Origin: Hornefia butyriciproducens
GTDB lineage: Bacteria > Bacillota > Clostridia > Peptostreptococcales > Anaerovoracaceae
Assembly (NCBI RefSeq): GCF_009695915.1
Contig: NZ_VUMZ01000011.1
Location: 1 to 64,000, forward strand
Reading direction: 5' to 3'
DNA: 64,000 bases
In this document: positions 17,860-26,718 of the stretch, piece by piece
How the letters are laid out: the number at the start of each line of letters is the position of its first letter
Numbering within the stretch: position 1 is the first letter of the stretch
Position numbers and translations under genes: made by a program
The notes under the pieces: model-generated
What the model was told of the DNA's origin: nothing
Databases searched by the model: none
The model's input: only the letters and a program-made list of their open reading frames with translations

Positions 17860-19174
17860 TATTCTCTCCTTTCCTCTCCTGCCCGGCGATCTCGCCAAGC
17901 ATTCCATCTTTATATTTTCTACAAAGCTTTACTTCGTAAAACCTGTCGAACGAAATATTCTGCGCCGGCGCATACACCTTGATATAGTTATCTGTGTACC
18001 CGCTGACCATGCCGTCCTCCTCCTGCTCGAACAAAGTCTGCCTCGACTCGCCTGCGCTCCTCTCGAAGAACCGCTCCGCCTGCCGCTCCGCCGCTTCTGT
18101 CAGCAGACGGCTGCGACGGGCACGCACCTCTCCCGGAACCTGAGCGTCCATCCGGGCGGCCTTTGTTCCCTCACGGGCAGAGTATTTGAAAACATGAACG
18201 CGGCTGAACCCCGCTTCCTGCACCATACGCACGCTGTCCAGAAAATCCTCCTCTGTCTCCGACGGAAATCCCGTGATGATATCCGTGGTAATTCCGTAGT
18301 TGGGATCAAACTCCCGAAGGACATTTACAATATCAAGATAATCACTCCGGCTGTACCCCCGGTTCATCGCAGTCAGAACGTGATCCGACCCGCTCTGAAC
18401 AGAAAGGTGCAGATGATGACAGAGTTTATCATACCGCAGCAGACGCTGTACATACGTCCTGTCGATGACCGTGGGTTCCAGGGAACTGAGCCTTATCCGG
18501 AAATTCCCCTCCAACCTGTTCAGCCTTCCGAGCAGCCCGTCGATTTCCAGGCTGCCGCGGTCCGCGCCGTAAAGCGCGGTATTGATTCCGGTCAGAACAA
18601 TTTCCCGGTACCCTCGATCCAGAAGCCCCCGAACCTCTTCCTCAATCTCAGACTCTCCGCGGCTGCGGACATTTCCTCTCGCATAGGGGATGACACAGTA
18701 AGAGCAGAAGCGGTTGCAGCCCTCCTGTATTTTCACGAAAGCCCTACTCCGGGACTCCATCGCCTCGATGACTCCCAGATCTTCATACCGAACCAGTTCT
18801 TCATAAGGACGAACCGCCACAGCGCCTCTGTGATTCCGCATATATTCTTCAATCATCGGAAGCAGGCTGCTCTTCTCATCAGTTCCGGCGACAATCTCCA
18901 CGCCTTCGATCGACGCAACCTCCTCCGGTTTCATCTGCGCATAGCATCCGGTTACAGCAATCACCGCTTCCGGATTGCGCTTCCTCGACCTGCGGATGAA
19001 CTGCCGGGATTTCCGGTCCGCCAGACTGGTCACCGTGCAGGTGTTGATCACATATACGTCGGCTGCCTCGTCTTCATGCACAATCATATGACCCGCCCGG
19101 GAAAATTTTTCCCGCAGGGCCTCTGTCTCATACTGGTTGACCTTGCAGCCCAGCGTATGAAACGCCACCCTCAT
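17852..19174 (-). CDS. mtaB: tRNA (t6A37) methylthiotransferase MtaB
   Basis: 440 residues. MtaB adds a methylthio group to t6A at position 37 of tRNAs reading ANN codons, using radical SAM chemistry. In order: the N-terminal UPF0004 domain with FHTLGCKVNQYE, the radical SAM motif CNRFCSYCVIPYARG, and a C-terminal TRAM domain. ATG 19174 overlaps the prmA stop (ATGA) and is preceded by GGAGAAGGA. Confidence 0.96.
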   Translation of the reverse strand: MRVAFHTLGCKVNQYETEALREKFSRAGHMIVHEDEAADVYVINTCTVTSLADRKSRQFIRRSRKRNPEAVIAVTGCYAQMKPEEVASIEGVEIVAGTDEKSSLLPMIEEYMRNHRGAVAVRPYEELVRYEDLGVIEAMESRSRAFVKIQEGCNRFCSYCVIPYARGNVRSRGESEIEEEVRGLLDRGYREIVLTGINTALYGADRGSLEIDGLLGRLNRLEGNFRIRLSSLEPTVIDRTYVQRLLRYDKLCHHLHLSVQSGSDHVLTAMNRGYSRSDYLDIVNVLREFDPNYGITTDIITGFPSETEEDFLDSVRMVQEAGFSRVHVFKYSAREGTKAARMDAQVPGEVRARRSRLLTEAAERQAERFFERSAGESRQTLFEQEEDGMVSGYTDNYIKVYAPAQNISFDRFYEVKLCRKYKDGMLGEIAGQERKGENNG

Positions 19175-20151
19175 CGCGCGCCGTCCTTCTCCGGAAGCCG
19201 GGCCGCGATGCAGCACCATTCTCCTTTGTCACGAATCCTGTCCACGGCAAATCCGGCGTCCAGCAGGTGTTTCACCACCATTTCCTTTTTCTCTGTCAAG
19301 ATCCCGGAGGTGATGAAAACTCCTCCCGGAGCGAGATGTGCCGGAATATCCGGAGTGATCATGCAAATCAGCTCCGCCATCAGGTTCGCCACCACCAGAT
19401 CCGCAGTGAAATCCACACCCTTTGTAACATCACCACAGGCCGCCATGGCCGTCGAATCCACACGGTTCTGCACCAGGTTCGCCTTCGCGACCTCTACTGC
19501 GGTTTCGTCAATATCAATGCCCAGAACTTCCGACGCACCCAGTTTCGCTGCAGCGATGGAAAGGATTCCGGATCCGCATCCCGCATCCAGAACACGCATT
19601 CCCGGCTTCACATATTCCTCCAGCATCTGAATGCACATGGCGGTCGTCTCATGGGTTCCGGTTCCGAACGCCATTCCGGGGTCGATCTCAATGACCGCAT
19701 CCGCATCCGCCAGTTCCGCCGGAAGAGGTTCCCATGTGGGGCGGATCACGATTTTTTCCGATACCTTGAACGGGCGGAAATACTCCTTCCAGCGATCCTT
19801 CCATCGGGAATCGTCCTGTTCTGTCACCGTCACCTCCAGGCTGCCCAGATCTGCACCGGATCCGAACATTCCTTCCGCCGCCTCCAAGGCGAGTTCCCTG
19901 ATGGCGACCCTGATCTCCCGTACCTGTGCAGGATCCTCCGTGTAAACTGTAACACGCGGCGTTTCTTTCATCCGCTCCGTAACCTCTCCGTCAATATAAT
20001 CCCATTCGTAGGATTCCTTTTTATCCATGATCTCCTGAATGTCACGGGGATCGCTCACCTCGGTATCTTCAATACCGATGGACAAAAGCTTTCCGACTGC
20101 CGCTTCGATTCCCGCTTCGGAGGTTTCAATGTCAATCTGATAATATTTCAT
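19171..20151 (-). CDS. prmA: ribosomal protein L11 methyltransferase
   Basis: 326 residues. PrmA trimethylates ribosomal protein L11. The SAM-binding motif VLDAGCGSGILSIAAAKLGA, the acidic loop IDIDETAVEVA and the DLVVANLMAEL active-site segment are intact. It is the first gene of the prmA-mtaB-hit unit. Confidence 0.95.
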   Translation of the reverse strand: MKYYQIDIETSEAGIEAAVGKLLSIGIEDTEVSDPRDIQEIMDKKESYEWDYIDGEVTERMKETPRVTVYTEDPAQVREIRVAIRELALEAAEGMFGSGADLGSLEVTVTEQDDSRWKDRWKEYFRPFKVSEKIVIRPTWEPLPAELADADAVIEIDPGMAFGTGTHETTAMCIQMLEEYVKPGMRVLDAGCGSGILSIAAAKLGASEVLGIDIDETAVEVAKANLVQNRVDSTAMAACGDVTKGVDFTADLVVANLMAELICMITPDIPAHLAPGGVFITSGILTEKKEMVVKHLLDAGFAVDRIRDKGEWCCIAARLPEKDGAR

Positions 20152-20288
20152 TTGTTCGCTCCTTCACGCAGAATTATACCATTTTCACCTTCCTGAGGCT
20201 ATATTTTTTTGAAAAACTTCGTAAACCGTCACAAAAAACGCCGCACACGGGCTCTCGCCACACCCCTCTCCGTATGATATAATGATGT

Positions 20289-20338
20289 CTGTATTATTGG
20301 TTTTTCAAGCATATTCGATGGCTGATCACACATTAACA
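20289..20338 (+). repeat. partial copy of repeat B ahead of the MerR gene
   Basis: GTATTATTGGTTTTTCAAGC, then ATATTCG, then TGATCACACATTAA matches the right part of the repeat at 5259-5367. It lies between a TATAAT-like box (20276-20281) and the MerR ribosome site, so it forms the 5' leader of that gene. Confidence 0.7.
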
Positions 20339-20356
20339 AATTCCGGGAGGTTCGCA

Positions 20357-21187
20357 ATGCCAGATTCCAAAGATTATTTCACCACCGGTGAATTCGCCGC
20401 ACTGTTCGGCGTCCCCAAACAGACTCTGTTCTATTACGACGAGATCGATATCTTCAAACCGGAACGCGTCGGCGAAAACGGCTACCGCTACTATTCTTTC
20501 ACGCAGCTGGAAACCTTCGAAACTCTGCTGATGCTCCGGGAACTTTCGGTTCCGCTGAAGGATATCCGCCGTCACATGGAGCATCGCTCTCCTCAGGCGC
20601 TGATCGAGCTGATGAACAAATGGAAGGACGATGTGGATCAGAAAATCCGCCGGCTGGAACTTGCCCGGGACTATATTGATGCCAAAGTCAGAACGACACA
20701 GGAAGGAATACGCGCCGTCATAGACGAGGTCATCATTGAGGATCTTCCGCCCGTCCGCCTGATCACCTCGACCTACACCGGCAACGGCGATGAGGCCAGC
20801 GTTGCTGAAGCCGTCAGCCGCCATTTCCGGCGTTACAGAGATCTCGGGCTCGCCGGCAGCGTCGCTGTCGGCGGCATCATTCCGATTTCTGACGTCCGGG
20901 AGGATTCCTATTCTTACTCCCGCTTCTACAGTACCCTCCCCGCGAATCTCACTCCGGACGAGTGCATCAATCTGGAAACAGTTGATTATGGCGGACGGTA
21001 TCTGTGCATCTACGGAAACCGGGGATACGGCGGTGTGCTCTCCATGTGCCACCGGCTTCTCACATATATAAAAGAGAACCATCTGAAAACAGATGATTCT
21101 CTCTATGAAGATCTGATCCTCGACGATCTGTCCGTCGAAGGATATTATCACTATGTCGTCAAGCTTTCCGTGAAGCTTTTTCAATGA
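20357..21187 (+). CDS. MerR-family transcription regulator with effector domain
   Basis: 276 residues. The N-terminal winged helix ([22 protein letters not shown] then GYRYYSF) and a dimerising coiled coil are followed by a C-terminal GyrI/BmrR-like ligand domain (about 125-276). ATG 20357 has GGGAGG seven bases before it. The gene is convergent with the transporter at 21159-22613 and overlaps it by 29 bases. The transporter promoter carries a textbook MerR operator, so this regulator probably controls it, perhaps in response to the transported compound. Confidence 0.92.
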   Translation: MPDSKDYFTTGEFAALFGVPKQTLFYYDEIDIFKPERVGENGYRYYSFTQLETFETLLMLRELSVPLKDIRRHMEHRSPQALIELMNKWKDDVDQKIRRLELARDYIDAKVRTTQEGIRAVIDEVIIEDLPPVRLITSTYTGNGDEASVAEAVSRHFRRYRDLGLAGSVAVGGIIPISDVREDSYSYSRFYSTLPANLTPDECINLETVDYGGRYLCIYGNRGYGGVLSMCHRLLTYIKENHLKTDDSLYEDLILDDLSVEGYYHYVVKLSVKLFQ

Positions 21188-22613
21188 ACTTTCTGCCATA
21201 TATATCCTCAAACTCCGCGAGATCTATCGTCTCCCCCGCTCTTCGCCGTTCCAGCGCCTTCATGATGCGGGCAAACGATATTTTGTTCACCGGATGCCTG
21301 GCAATGATCACTGCGACGACAACCATACACACCCCCGGAATCAGAGTAAAACTGTTGCTGATCCACGTCAGTGCGGAATCTGCCTGTTGACTTGCTGTTT
21401 CATCGAAGCGCGCTACCTGAAGAATCACGCCCAGTATCTGTGATCCGACGGCCGTGGCCAGGGATTCCGACAGCGCCTGAAGAGAAATGACCTGCCCGGA
21501 ATGCTTCTCGCCCGACGCCAGTTCCTCCGCCTCACAGACATCGTAAATCATCGACGGCATCAGCTGCCAGTAGCAGGTATTTCCGATAGAATAACAGAGA
21601 CATACCAGACAGCACGCACCGAAGGAATTCACGCCGACAAACCGTGAAGCGATCAGTAGCAGTCCCGTCAGCCCCACGCCGCCGAGCAGTACCTTCTTTT
21701 TGTCGCTTCTGCTGCAGATTGCGGTGACAACAGGTGCAAACGCGATACCGGACGCCGTGATGACCAGCATGATCAGAGAGATCCGGCCTGCAGAGAGCCC
21801 AAGATTATAGGTGAAATAATAGACTCGGTCTGATGAAAACAGAGTGTTCGCCACCAGGTAGAGCAGACTGGCGCCGATGATATACTGAATCGGACGCAGC
21901 TGAATGATCTCCCCGTAATCACGGAACATCACCCCGATTTCCTTCAGAGAGAACCGGCTCTTGCGGTTCGGATCTTTCTTGAAATCCGGAACATCAGTCT
22001 CATGAATTGTCAACGCACAGATCAGCAGTGCGGCGCCGCTGGAAACTCCGACGATGATTCCCGTCATGGACCAGGACATTTCCCGGGTTCTTCCCATATT
22101 CATCAGAAGATCCACCATCGCCGTAGGCAGTACCATTCCCAGCGCCATTCCGACCTGATTGAACACATAAGCGTAAGACCGCAGCACCGTCCGTTCATGG
22201 TAATCCTCCGTCAGATCGGATCCCCACGCCATATAAGGTACAAAGAACAATGCGAAGGCCTGCCAGAACAGCAGCGTCATCACAAAGTAATAGACGAGCT
22301 TGACCGCATATCCGGCATCGATCGCCGTAAACAGCAGACTGGTTACGATGGCGACCGGAAACGCCGCAGCCATCAGAAACGGTTTTCTTTTTCCGTAACG
22401 GGTTTCTGTATTGTCCGACAGGAATCCGGTAATAGGTCCGCAGATCACCTCCCACACTGATCCGATCGCGACGATTGCTCCGGCGGCAGCCGGCTGTATG
22501 CCCGCCACTGATGTGAGAAAGAACAGCAGGAAGGTTCCCGCCATTGTATACATTGCGTTGTCCGCAACACCGCCGATCCCATAAGAAAGCTTGGTATGGA
22601 ATCTCAGCTTCAT
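21159..22613 (-). CDS. MFS transporter of the GPH (glycoside-pentoside-hexuronide) type
   Basis: 484 residues with 12 membrane segments and GPH-type motifs: [17 protein letters not shown] at the start, [17 protein letters not shown] between segments 2 and 3. The family moves sugars or glycosides with a cation. The substrate is not clear from sequence; regulation by a BmrR-like MerR protein could also fit an efflux role. ATG 22613 has GGAGGT upstream. The last nine codons overlap the MerR gene tail-to-tail. Confidence 0.88.
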   Translation of the reverse strand: MKLRFHTKLSYGIGGVADNAMYTMAGTFLLFFLTSVAGIQPAAAGAIVAIGSVWEVICGPITGFLSDNTETRYGKRKPFLMAAAFPVAIVTSLLFTAIDAGYAVKLVYYFVMTLLFWQAFALFFVPYMAWGSDLTEDYHERTVLRSYAYVFNQVGMALGMVLPTAMVDLLMNMGRTREMSWSMTGIIVGVSSGAALLICALTIHETDVPDFKKDPNRKSRFSLKEIGVMFRDYGEIIQLRPIQYIIGASLLYLVANTLFSSDRVYYFTYNLGLSAGRISLIMLVITASGIAFAPVVTAICSRSDKKKVLLGGVGLTGLLLIASRFVGVNSFGACCLVCLCYSIGNTCYWQLMPSMIYDVCEAEELASGEKHSGQVISLQALSESLATAVGSQILGVILQVARFDETASQQADSALTWISNSFTLIPGVCMVVVAVIIARHPVNKISFARIMKALERRRAGETIDLAEFEDIYGRKFIEKASRKA

Positions 22614-22635
22614 AATTAACACCTCCAATGATTCT

Positions 22636-22666
22636 ATATTAATCTATACAGTTACTGTATAGTCAA
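22636..22666 (-). promoter_or_regulatory. MerR-type promoter and operator of the MFS transporter gene
   Basis: Read on the minus strand: TTGACT (complement of 22661-22666), a 19-base spacer, TAATAT (complement of 22636-22641). The perfect palindrome CTATACAGTTACTGTATAG (22644-22662) occupies the spacer. A long 19-bp spacer with a dyad between the boxes is the hallmark of promoters untwisted by MerR-family activators. Confidence 0.85.
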
Positions 22667-22676
22667 GTATTTTTTC

Positions 22677-22704
22677 ATAAAAACAAGAGGCTTCCGCCTC
22701 TCTT
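22677..22704 (-). terminator. terminator of the CarD-like gene
   Basis: AAGAGGC (22685-22691) pairs with GCCTCTCTT (22696-22704) around TTCC; the minus strand continues TGTTTTTATG. Confidence 0.75.
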
Positions 22705-22717
22705 CCTGTAATAACGT

Positions 22718-23239
22718 TTATTCTCTGGTCTCCTCAATCCGCAGACCTGTGCGTTCGCGGATATAAGATAAAACCTCTTCTCTTGGAATCTGCAGTGCGG
22801 CTGCGATTTCTCCAAACAAGAGATCCTCTGCCCGTTTCATGAATTTCCTATCGATCTGTCCGAGATGACGATTCTGCTTCACAGCCTCCTCCTTCTTCAG
22901 ATGAATCGATTTGGTGAGTTCAACCAAGCCCTCACATTCATGGGTGTCGATGACTTCCTGATAATGCTTTGACAACTGCTGAATACTGCTGGACTTAAAA
23001 ACCTCCGAGTGAATTTCCGGCATACTGTCGATAAGCGCGTTTGCCTCATCCTCCGATATAATCGGACGCGTAAACACCTTGTTATTATCGATCGGCGCGT
23101 AAATCGTGCCGGTCTGATATAACGGCTGCAGTACATAATACTGTCTGTCATCATCCGGATCGAAAACTCCTGTTGAAACTGCATCCACTCTGCAGACGCC
23201 TGTAGCACCATACATAATCAGATCGCCTGCTTCATACAT
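22718..23239 (-). CDS. CarD-like transcription regulator
   Basis: 173 residues. The N-terminal CarD/RID domain, YEAGDLIMYGATGVCRVD to about residue 65, binds RNA polymerase beta in this family; the C-terminal helical part contacts promoter DNA and stabilises open complexes. ATG 23239 has GAGGAG upstream. It is a single-gene unit with its own terminator. Confidence 0.9.
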   Translation of the reverse strand: MYEAGDLIMYGATGVCRVDAVSTGVFDPDDDRQYYVLQPLYQTGTIYAPIDNNKVFTRPIISEDEANALIDSMPEIHSEVFKSSSIQQLSKHYQEVIDTHECEGLVELTKSIHLKKEEAVKQNRHLGQIDRKFMKRAEDLLFGEIAAALQIPREEVLSYIRERTGLRIEETRE

Positions 23240-23585
23240 TGAGTCACTCCTCTCTGCGTATGTGTCACAATTTTCCAAAATTATTATACACCATTTCGCA
23301 GAAAAATGTAAGTCCTATTTCTGAATTTTCCCATCATGGGTCAGTTACATTTTATTGGCACTTGTCCTTCTCCTCAAGCTTATCCAGACATCGCACGGCA
23401 TCAAGAGCCGCCCAGACATAAACCAATGCCGCTCCTCCACGTGCCAGTTTCGCAGAAAAGCCCGACAGATCGAGTTGTATTTTTCTTGTCAATAATTAAT
23501 GCGTGTCTCAGCAGGCTGGTTATTTCTTAATATCCGTGGTATTATATAATCAGAACTGTCAGATAGAGATTGGGAGGAAAAAGCT
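23240..23585. other. 346-base spacer with a short gene remnant
   Basis: The left end is the CarD gene leader, 23352-23495 contains a short minus-strand frame treated as a remnant, around 23488-23510 lies TTAATGCGTG resembling the end of repeat B, and the right end (GTGGTATTATATAATC, then GGGAGG) is the promoter and ribosome site of the next gene. Confidence 0.55.
23352..23495 (-). pseudogene. possible gene remnant, 45 codons
   Basis: A minus-strand frame ending at 23352 reads LDLSGFSAKLARGGAALVYV and continues WAALDAVRCLDKLEEKDKCQ. Its composition is coding-like (amphipathic, alanine-rich, then charged), but it has only a TTG as possible start, no ribosome site, and its upstream edge meets a piece of repeat-B-like DNA. 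It may be the 3' end of a gene whose 5' part was lost. I do not recognise the family. Confidence 0.3.
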
Positions 23586-23963
23586 ATGGTTGACAAAAAA
23601 GTATACCAGCAGGCTTTCGAGGAAGCCCTGAAGGATCCGGACGTGAAGTCCAACGAAACAGACAATGCAGACGAGCAGATCCGTGCGGCGATGATACGCT
23701 ACATGGAGAAGCAGAATGAGGAGGTTCGCCTGAAGGAGATCGGCGACTATATCCGAGAACGAACCTTGGCGGAAGATGAACTGCTCCCGAAGTCCTTTAA
23801 AGAGGCGAAGGCAGACAGAGCCGCGCTGGAGGAAGCTCAGGAGCGGGAGCGTGTCGAACGGGAGATGCGCAATTACTTCGAGAAGAAAGAAGAGGCCATC
23901 CGTCTCAAACGGATTCAACTGTACATCAAAGAGCAGGCCGCCAAAGAGGACTCCGGGAAATAG
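23586..23963 (+). CDS. small charged protein with two internal repeats, unknown
   Basis: 125 residues, very rich in Glu, Lys, Arg and Ala, predicted helical throughout. Two copies of one motif are visible: MIRYMEKQNEEVRLKEIGDY (about 36-55) and MRNYFEKKEEAIRLKRIQLY (about 93-112), each followed by IRER or IKEQ and an acidic turn. No signal or membrane segment. GGGAGG precedes the ATG and a strong terminator follows, so it is a single-gene unit. The repeated helical module suggests a protein- or nucleic-acid-binding scaffold; function unknown. Confidence 0.8.
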   Translation: MVDKKVYQQAFEEALKDPDVKSNETDNADEQIRAAMIRYMEKQNEEVRLKEIGDYIRERTLAEDELLPKSFKEAKADRAALEEAQERERVEREMRNYFEKKEEAIRLKRIQLYIKEQAAKEDSGK

Positions 23964-24045
23964 CGCAGACGCCGCACGCCAACAGTGTGTTGTGCCAAAA
24001 ATCGTCCAGAATAGAAATAGTTTCAAATGCTATCACTGAATTACA

Positions 24046-24097
24046 AACGCCGGAGCACGCAGCGGTATATCAACCGCTGCGGCCCGGCGTTTTTTTG
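24046..24097 (+). terminator. terminator of the repeat-protein gene
   Basis: Two stacked stems: AACGCCGG (24046-24053) with CCGGCGTT (24084-24091), and inside it GCAGCGG (24059-24065) with CCGCTGC (24074-24080), followed by TTTTTT. Confidence 0.9.
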
Positions 24098-24131
24098 TCC
24101 TGTTTTTTGTATATCGACGACGATGAAGATC

Positions 24132-24692
24132 TCACTGGATTTCCTTCACCAGATCCGAAATCCCTCTGAACGCCGGATCTCTGGAATCCACCAGAAGCTC
24201 GAACAAAATCGATTCCAGCGTCGTCACCGTGGCGCCGGAATTTGCCAGCCGCTCCAGTCCCCGCTCATGATTTTCTCTGAAGCGGGCGGAAAGGCAGTCC
24301 GCAATCAGATAGACACTATAGCCTTTCTCCATCAGATACAGCGCAGTCTGCTGAACACAGATATGCGTTTCAATTCCGATCAGAATCACGCTTTTTCTGC
24401 CCGTTGCCTCCAGCGCCTCCATGAACTCCGGGCACCCCGTGCAGCTGAAGGTTCTTTTGTCGATAGGAACAAAATCACCCAGCGCCTCTGCGACAGCTGC
24501 GGTTGTATTCCCAAGCCCCTTCGCGTACTGTGTGGTCGCGATAATCGGCACGTCAAGGATCCGAAATCCCCGGATTGCCTGCACCAGACGGGTTTCAAGC
24601 TTCTCATGATCATAGATGACCGGTACGAACCCGTCCTGATAATCAACCTCCACCACCACGGCGTCGTCTCTCTTCATAATAAGACTGCTCAT
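24132..24692 (-). CDS. isochorismatase-like cysteine hydrolase
   Basis: 186 residues of the isochorismatase/nicotinamidase fold. The catalytic triad positions are visible: Asp in VDYQDGF, Lys in DKRTFSC, and Cys in HICVQQTALYL. Substrate not predictable; many such hydrolases in gut Clostridia are annotated only to fold. It overlaps the upstream SseB-like gene by four bases, so the two form an operon. Confidence 0.88.
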   Translation of the reverse strand: MSSLIMKRDDAVVVEVDYQDGFVPVIYDHEKLETRLVQAIRGFRILDVPIIATTQYAKGLGNTTAAVAEALGDFVPIDKRTFSCTGCPEFMEALEATGRKSVILIGIETHICVQQTALYLMEKGYSVYLIADCLSARFRENHERGLERLANSGATVTTLESILFELLVDSRDPAFRGISDLVKEIQ

Positions 24693-25132
24693 GCTTCTGC
24701 ATCTCCTTTCTCCTCTTCCTTCGGATGAAGCCGGGAGGGAATCCGCAGAATCGCATCCGTAAGATCATACTCGATGATCATGGCCTCCGTAAACCCGTCC
24801 AGCACCAGTCCGCTGCAGTCAGGATACTCCTTCGCCAGCCCGACGCATTCCTCGATCCCCATCCTCCTAAGATCAAATTCCTCCATGTAATCCGGCGGAA
24901 GCTGCTTTTCCTGAGAAAAGACCGGCAGAAAACGCACTCCGTCGTCACTTTCCAGAAAATCCGGTTTTCCGCTCACCGGAAGGGTGGGAACAATCAGTAC
25001 AGAATCCCGCAGACAGGCCAGCAGCCAGTCCAGCTGCTCTCGTGTCTTCTTGGAAAGGAATCTGTGCTTCAGATAACAGAGCGTGCTCCCATCCTTCAGC
25101 ATTTCTTCTGTAAAATTCTTATATTCATCCAT
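24689..25132 (-). CDS. SseB-like protein
   Basis: 147 residues with a pattern that fits the SseB N-terminal domain (LACLRDSVLIVPTLPVSG, LPVFSQEKQLP, SGLVLDGFTEAMIIEYDL). The role of SseB-type proteins in Firmicutes is not established. ATG 25132 has GGAGA upstream; the frame is open to 25198 without a ribosome site. Overlaps the hydrolase gene by four bases. Confidence 0.65.
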   Translation of the reverse strand: MDEYKNFTEEMLKDGSTLCYLKHRFLSKKTREQLDWLLACLRDSVLIVPTLPVSGKPDFLESDDGVRFLPVFSQEKQLPPDYMEEFDLRRMGIEECVGLAKEYPDCSGLVLDGFTEAMIIEYDLTDAILRIPSRLHPKEEEKGDAEA

Positions 25133-25286
25133 TTTCTGTCTCCATTCACTACTGCGATAACCTCTTGTCCATTCTAACAAAATTCGCGGAAAAATCAATC
25201 ATCAAATGATAGACACCTCTGTCATAATCGTAGTATAATTAACATGAAAGGTAATTATTACTGATATGAAAGGAAAGGTACTGAAA

Positions 25287-26507
25287 ATGAAACCGGGAAT
25301 TCATAATTTTTCGGAGATCGGAAGGCTGAACAAAGTCCTGATCCACCGCATCGACCACGAGGTAGAGGGCCTGGTGCCGGAAAACTTTGAACGTCTTCTG
25401 TTCGATGATATCCCGTTCCTGAAAGTCGCACAGCAGGAGCACGACCACTTTGCCGAAGTCTTGAGGAACTGCGGCGCCGATGTGGTCTACCTGGTGGACG
25501 AAGCCGCGAAGGCGCTGGCGAATGAGGACGTCCGCGCCCGGTTTATTCGGGAACTTCTGGATGAAAGCGGCATTACCAGCGAAGGCACACTGGAGGCTCT
25601 GACGGAATATCTGACGGCAATGGATGCGGAAACCCTCGTGAAGACCACTATCGACGGGATCAAGAAGGAAGATGTAGTAGTGAACAACGCCAAGTCTCTC
25701 TCTGACTTCATCATGTCCGCCTACCCCTTCTATCTGGATCCCATGCCAAACGCCTATTTCACCCGGGATCCCATAGCGGCTATCGGAAAGGGCATTTCCA
25801 TCCATCACATGAGCACCGCCACCAGAAGACGGGAAGCACTGCTGATGAAATACATTTATGAAAACGACCGCGACCTTATTCCGGAGAATACGCCGCTCTA
25901 CTACGACTACAACGACCCATACTCCCTGGAGGGCGGCGACATTCACGTTCTCAGCAAAGACGTTGTCGTACTCGGACTCAGCGAGCGCACCACCGCCAGA
26001 GGAATCGAAGCCCTGTCAAAACGCCTGCTTACCGACGGCGGATTCAAAAAAATTCTTGTTCTGGACATTCCCAAAACGCGGGCATACATGCATCTGGACA
26101 CGATTTTTACAATGGTGGATTATGACAAATTTGCGGTTTATCCGGCCATGGGCAACCTGAACCAGAAATTCGAGATCACGATGGGCAAGGGCGGTGAACC
26201 GAAGCTGACCACCGTCACCGATTCGCTGGAGGACATGCTGAAGAAAGCGCTGAAACTCCCCGCGGTGAATCTGATCCAGTGCGGAGGCAGCGATTACCTC
26301 GCATCACAGAGGGAGCAGTGGGGCGACGCGGCCAACGCTCTGGCGGTTGCACCGGGCAAGGTCGTCTCCTATCAGAGAAACTACATCACTAATGAACTCC
26401 TGTCCGAAAACGGCGTTGCGATCATCACGATTCCGGGCTCCGAGCTTTCCCGCGGCAGAGGCGGCACACGCTGCATGGTCTGCCCGCTGAACCGCGACAG
26501 TCTGTAG
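25287..26507 (+). CDS. arcA: arginine deiminase
   Basis: 406 residues. It hydrolyses arginine to citrulline and ammonia, the first step of the arginine deiminase energy pathway. Motifs [22 protein letters not shown] and the catalytic cysteine in [12 protein letters not shown] are intact. ATG 25287 has AGGAAAGG nine bases upstream; ATG 25266 is a weaker alternative. The pathway partners arcB (ornithine carbamoyltransferase), arcC (carbamate kinase) and arcD (antiporter) are not adjacent, and the gene has its own terminator. Confidence 0.96.
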   Translation: MKPGIHNFSEIGRLNKVLIHRIDHEVEGLVPENFERLLFDDIPFLKVAQQEHDHFAEVLRNCGADVVYLVDEAAKALANEDVRARFIRELLDESGITSEGTLEALTEYLTAMDAETLVKTTIDGIKKEDVVVNNAKSLSDFIMSAYPFYLDPMPNAYFTRDPIAAIGKGISIHHMSTATRRREALLMKYIYENDRDLIPENTPLYYDYNDPYSLEGGDIHVLSKDVVVLGLSERTTARGIEALSKRLLTDGGFKKILVLDIPKTRAYMHLDTIFTMVDYDKFAVYPAMGNLNQKFEITMGKGGEPKLTTVTDSLEDMLKKALKLPAVNLIQCGGSDYLASQREQWGDAANALAVAPGKVVSYQRNYITNELLSENGVAIITIPGSELSRGRGGTRCMVCPLNRDSL

Positions 26508-26624
26508 TTTTCAGAACAAAGGACACTCTGCGGCTTTCAGCACAAAGAACACTTCGGATTCCTCAGGTGCTCCACACTCCCCTTCAGGGCAGGCGGGAGC
26601 ACCGCGAAAAACCTGATATTGCGA

Positions 26625-26660
26625 CGGAGGCGCCGGAAATAATCCGGCGCCTCCGCTTTT
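26625..26660 (+). terminator. terminator of arcA
   Basis: CGGAGGCGCCGG (26625-26636) pairs perfectly with CCGGCGCCTCCG (26644-26655), then CTTTT. Confidence 0.88.
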
Positions 26661-26718
26661 CTGCACTGCACAGATAATCACAGGCGCATTCAACGGCTGA
26701 ACACGCTGAAGTAATCCT

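Noticed and set aside
17846-19630. A 594-codon plus-strand frame opposite mtaB and prmA
   Set aside because: Composition is antisense-like and both minus-strand genes have complete motifs and coupled starts.
20333-21211. Minus-strand frame opposite the MerR gene
   Set aside because: The MerR winged helix is on the plus strand with a perfect ribosome site; the opposite frame has no recognisable domain.
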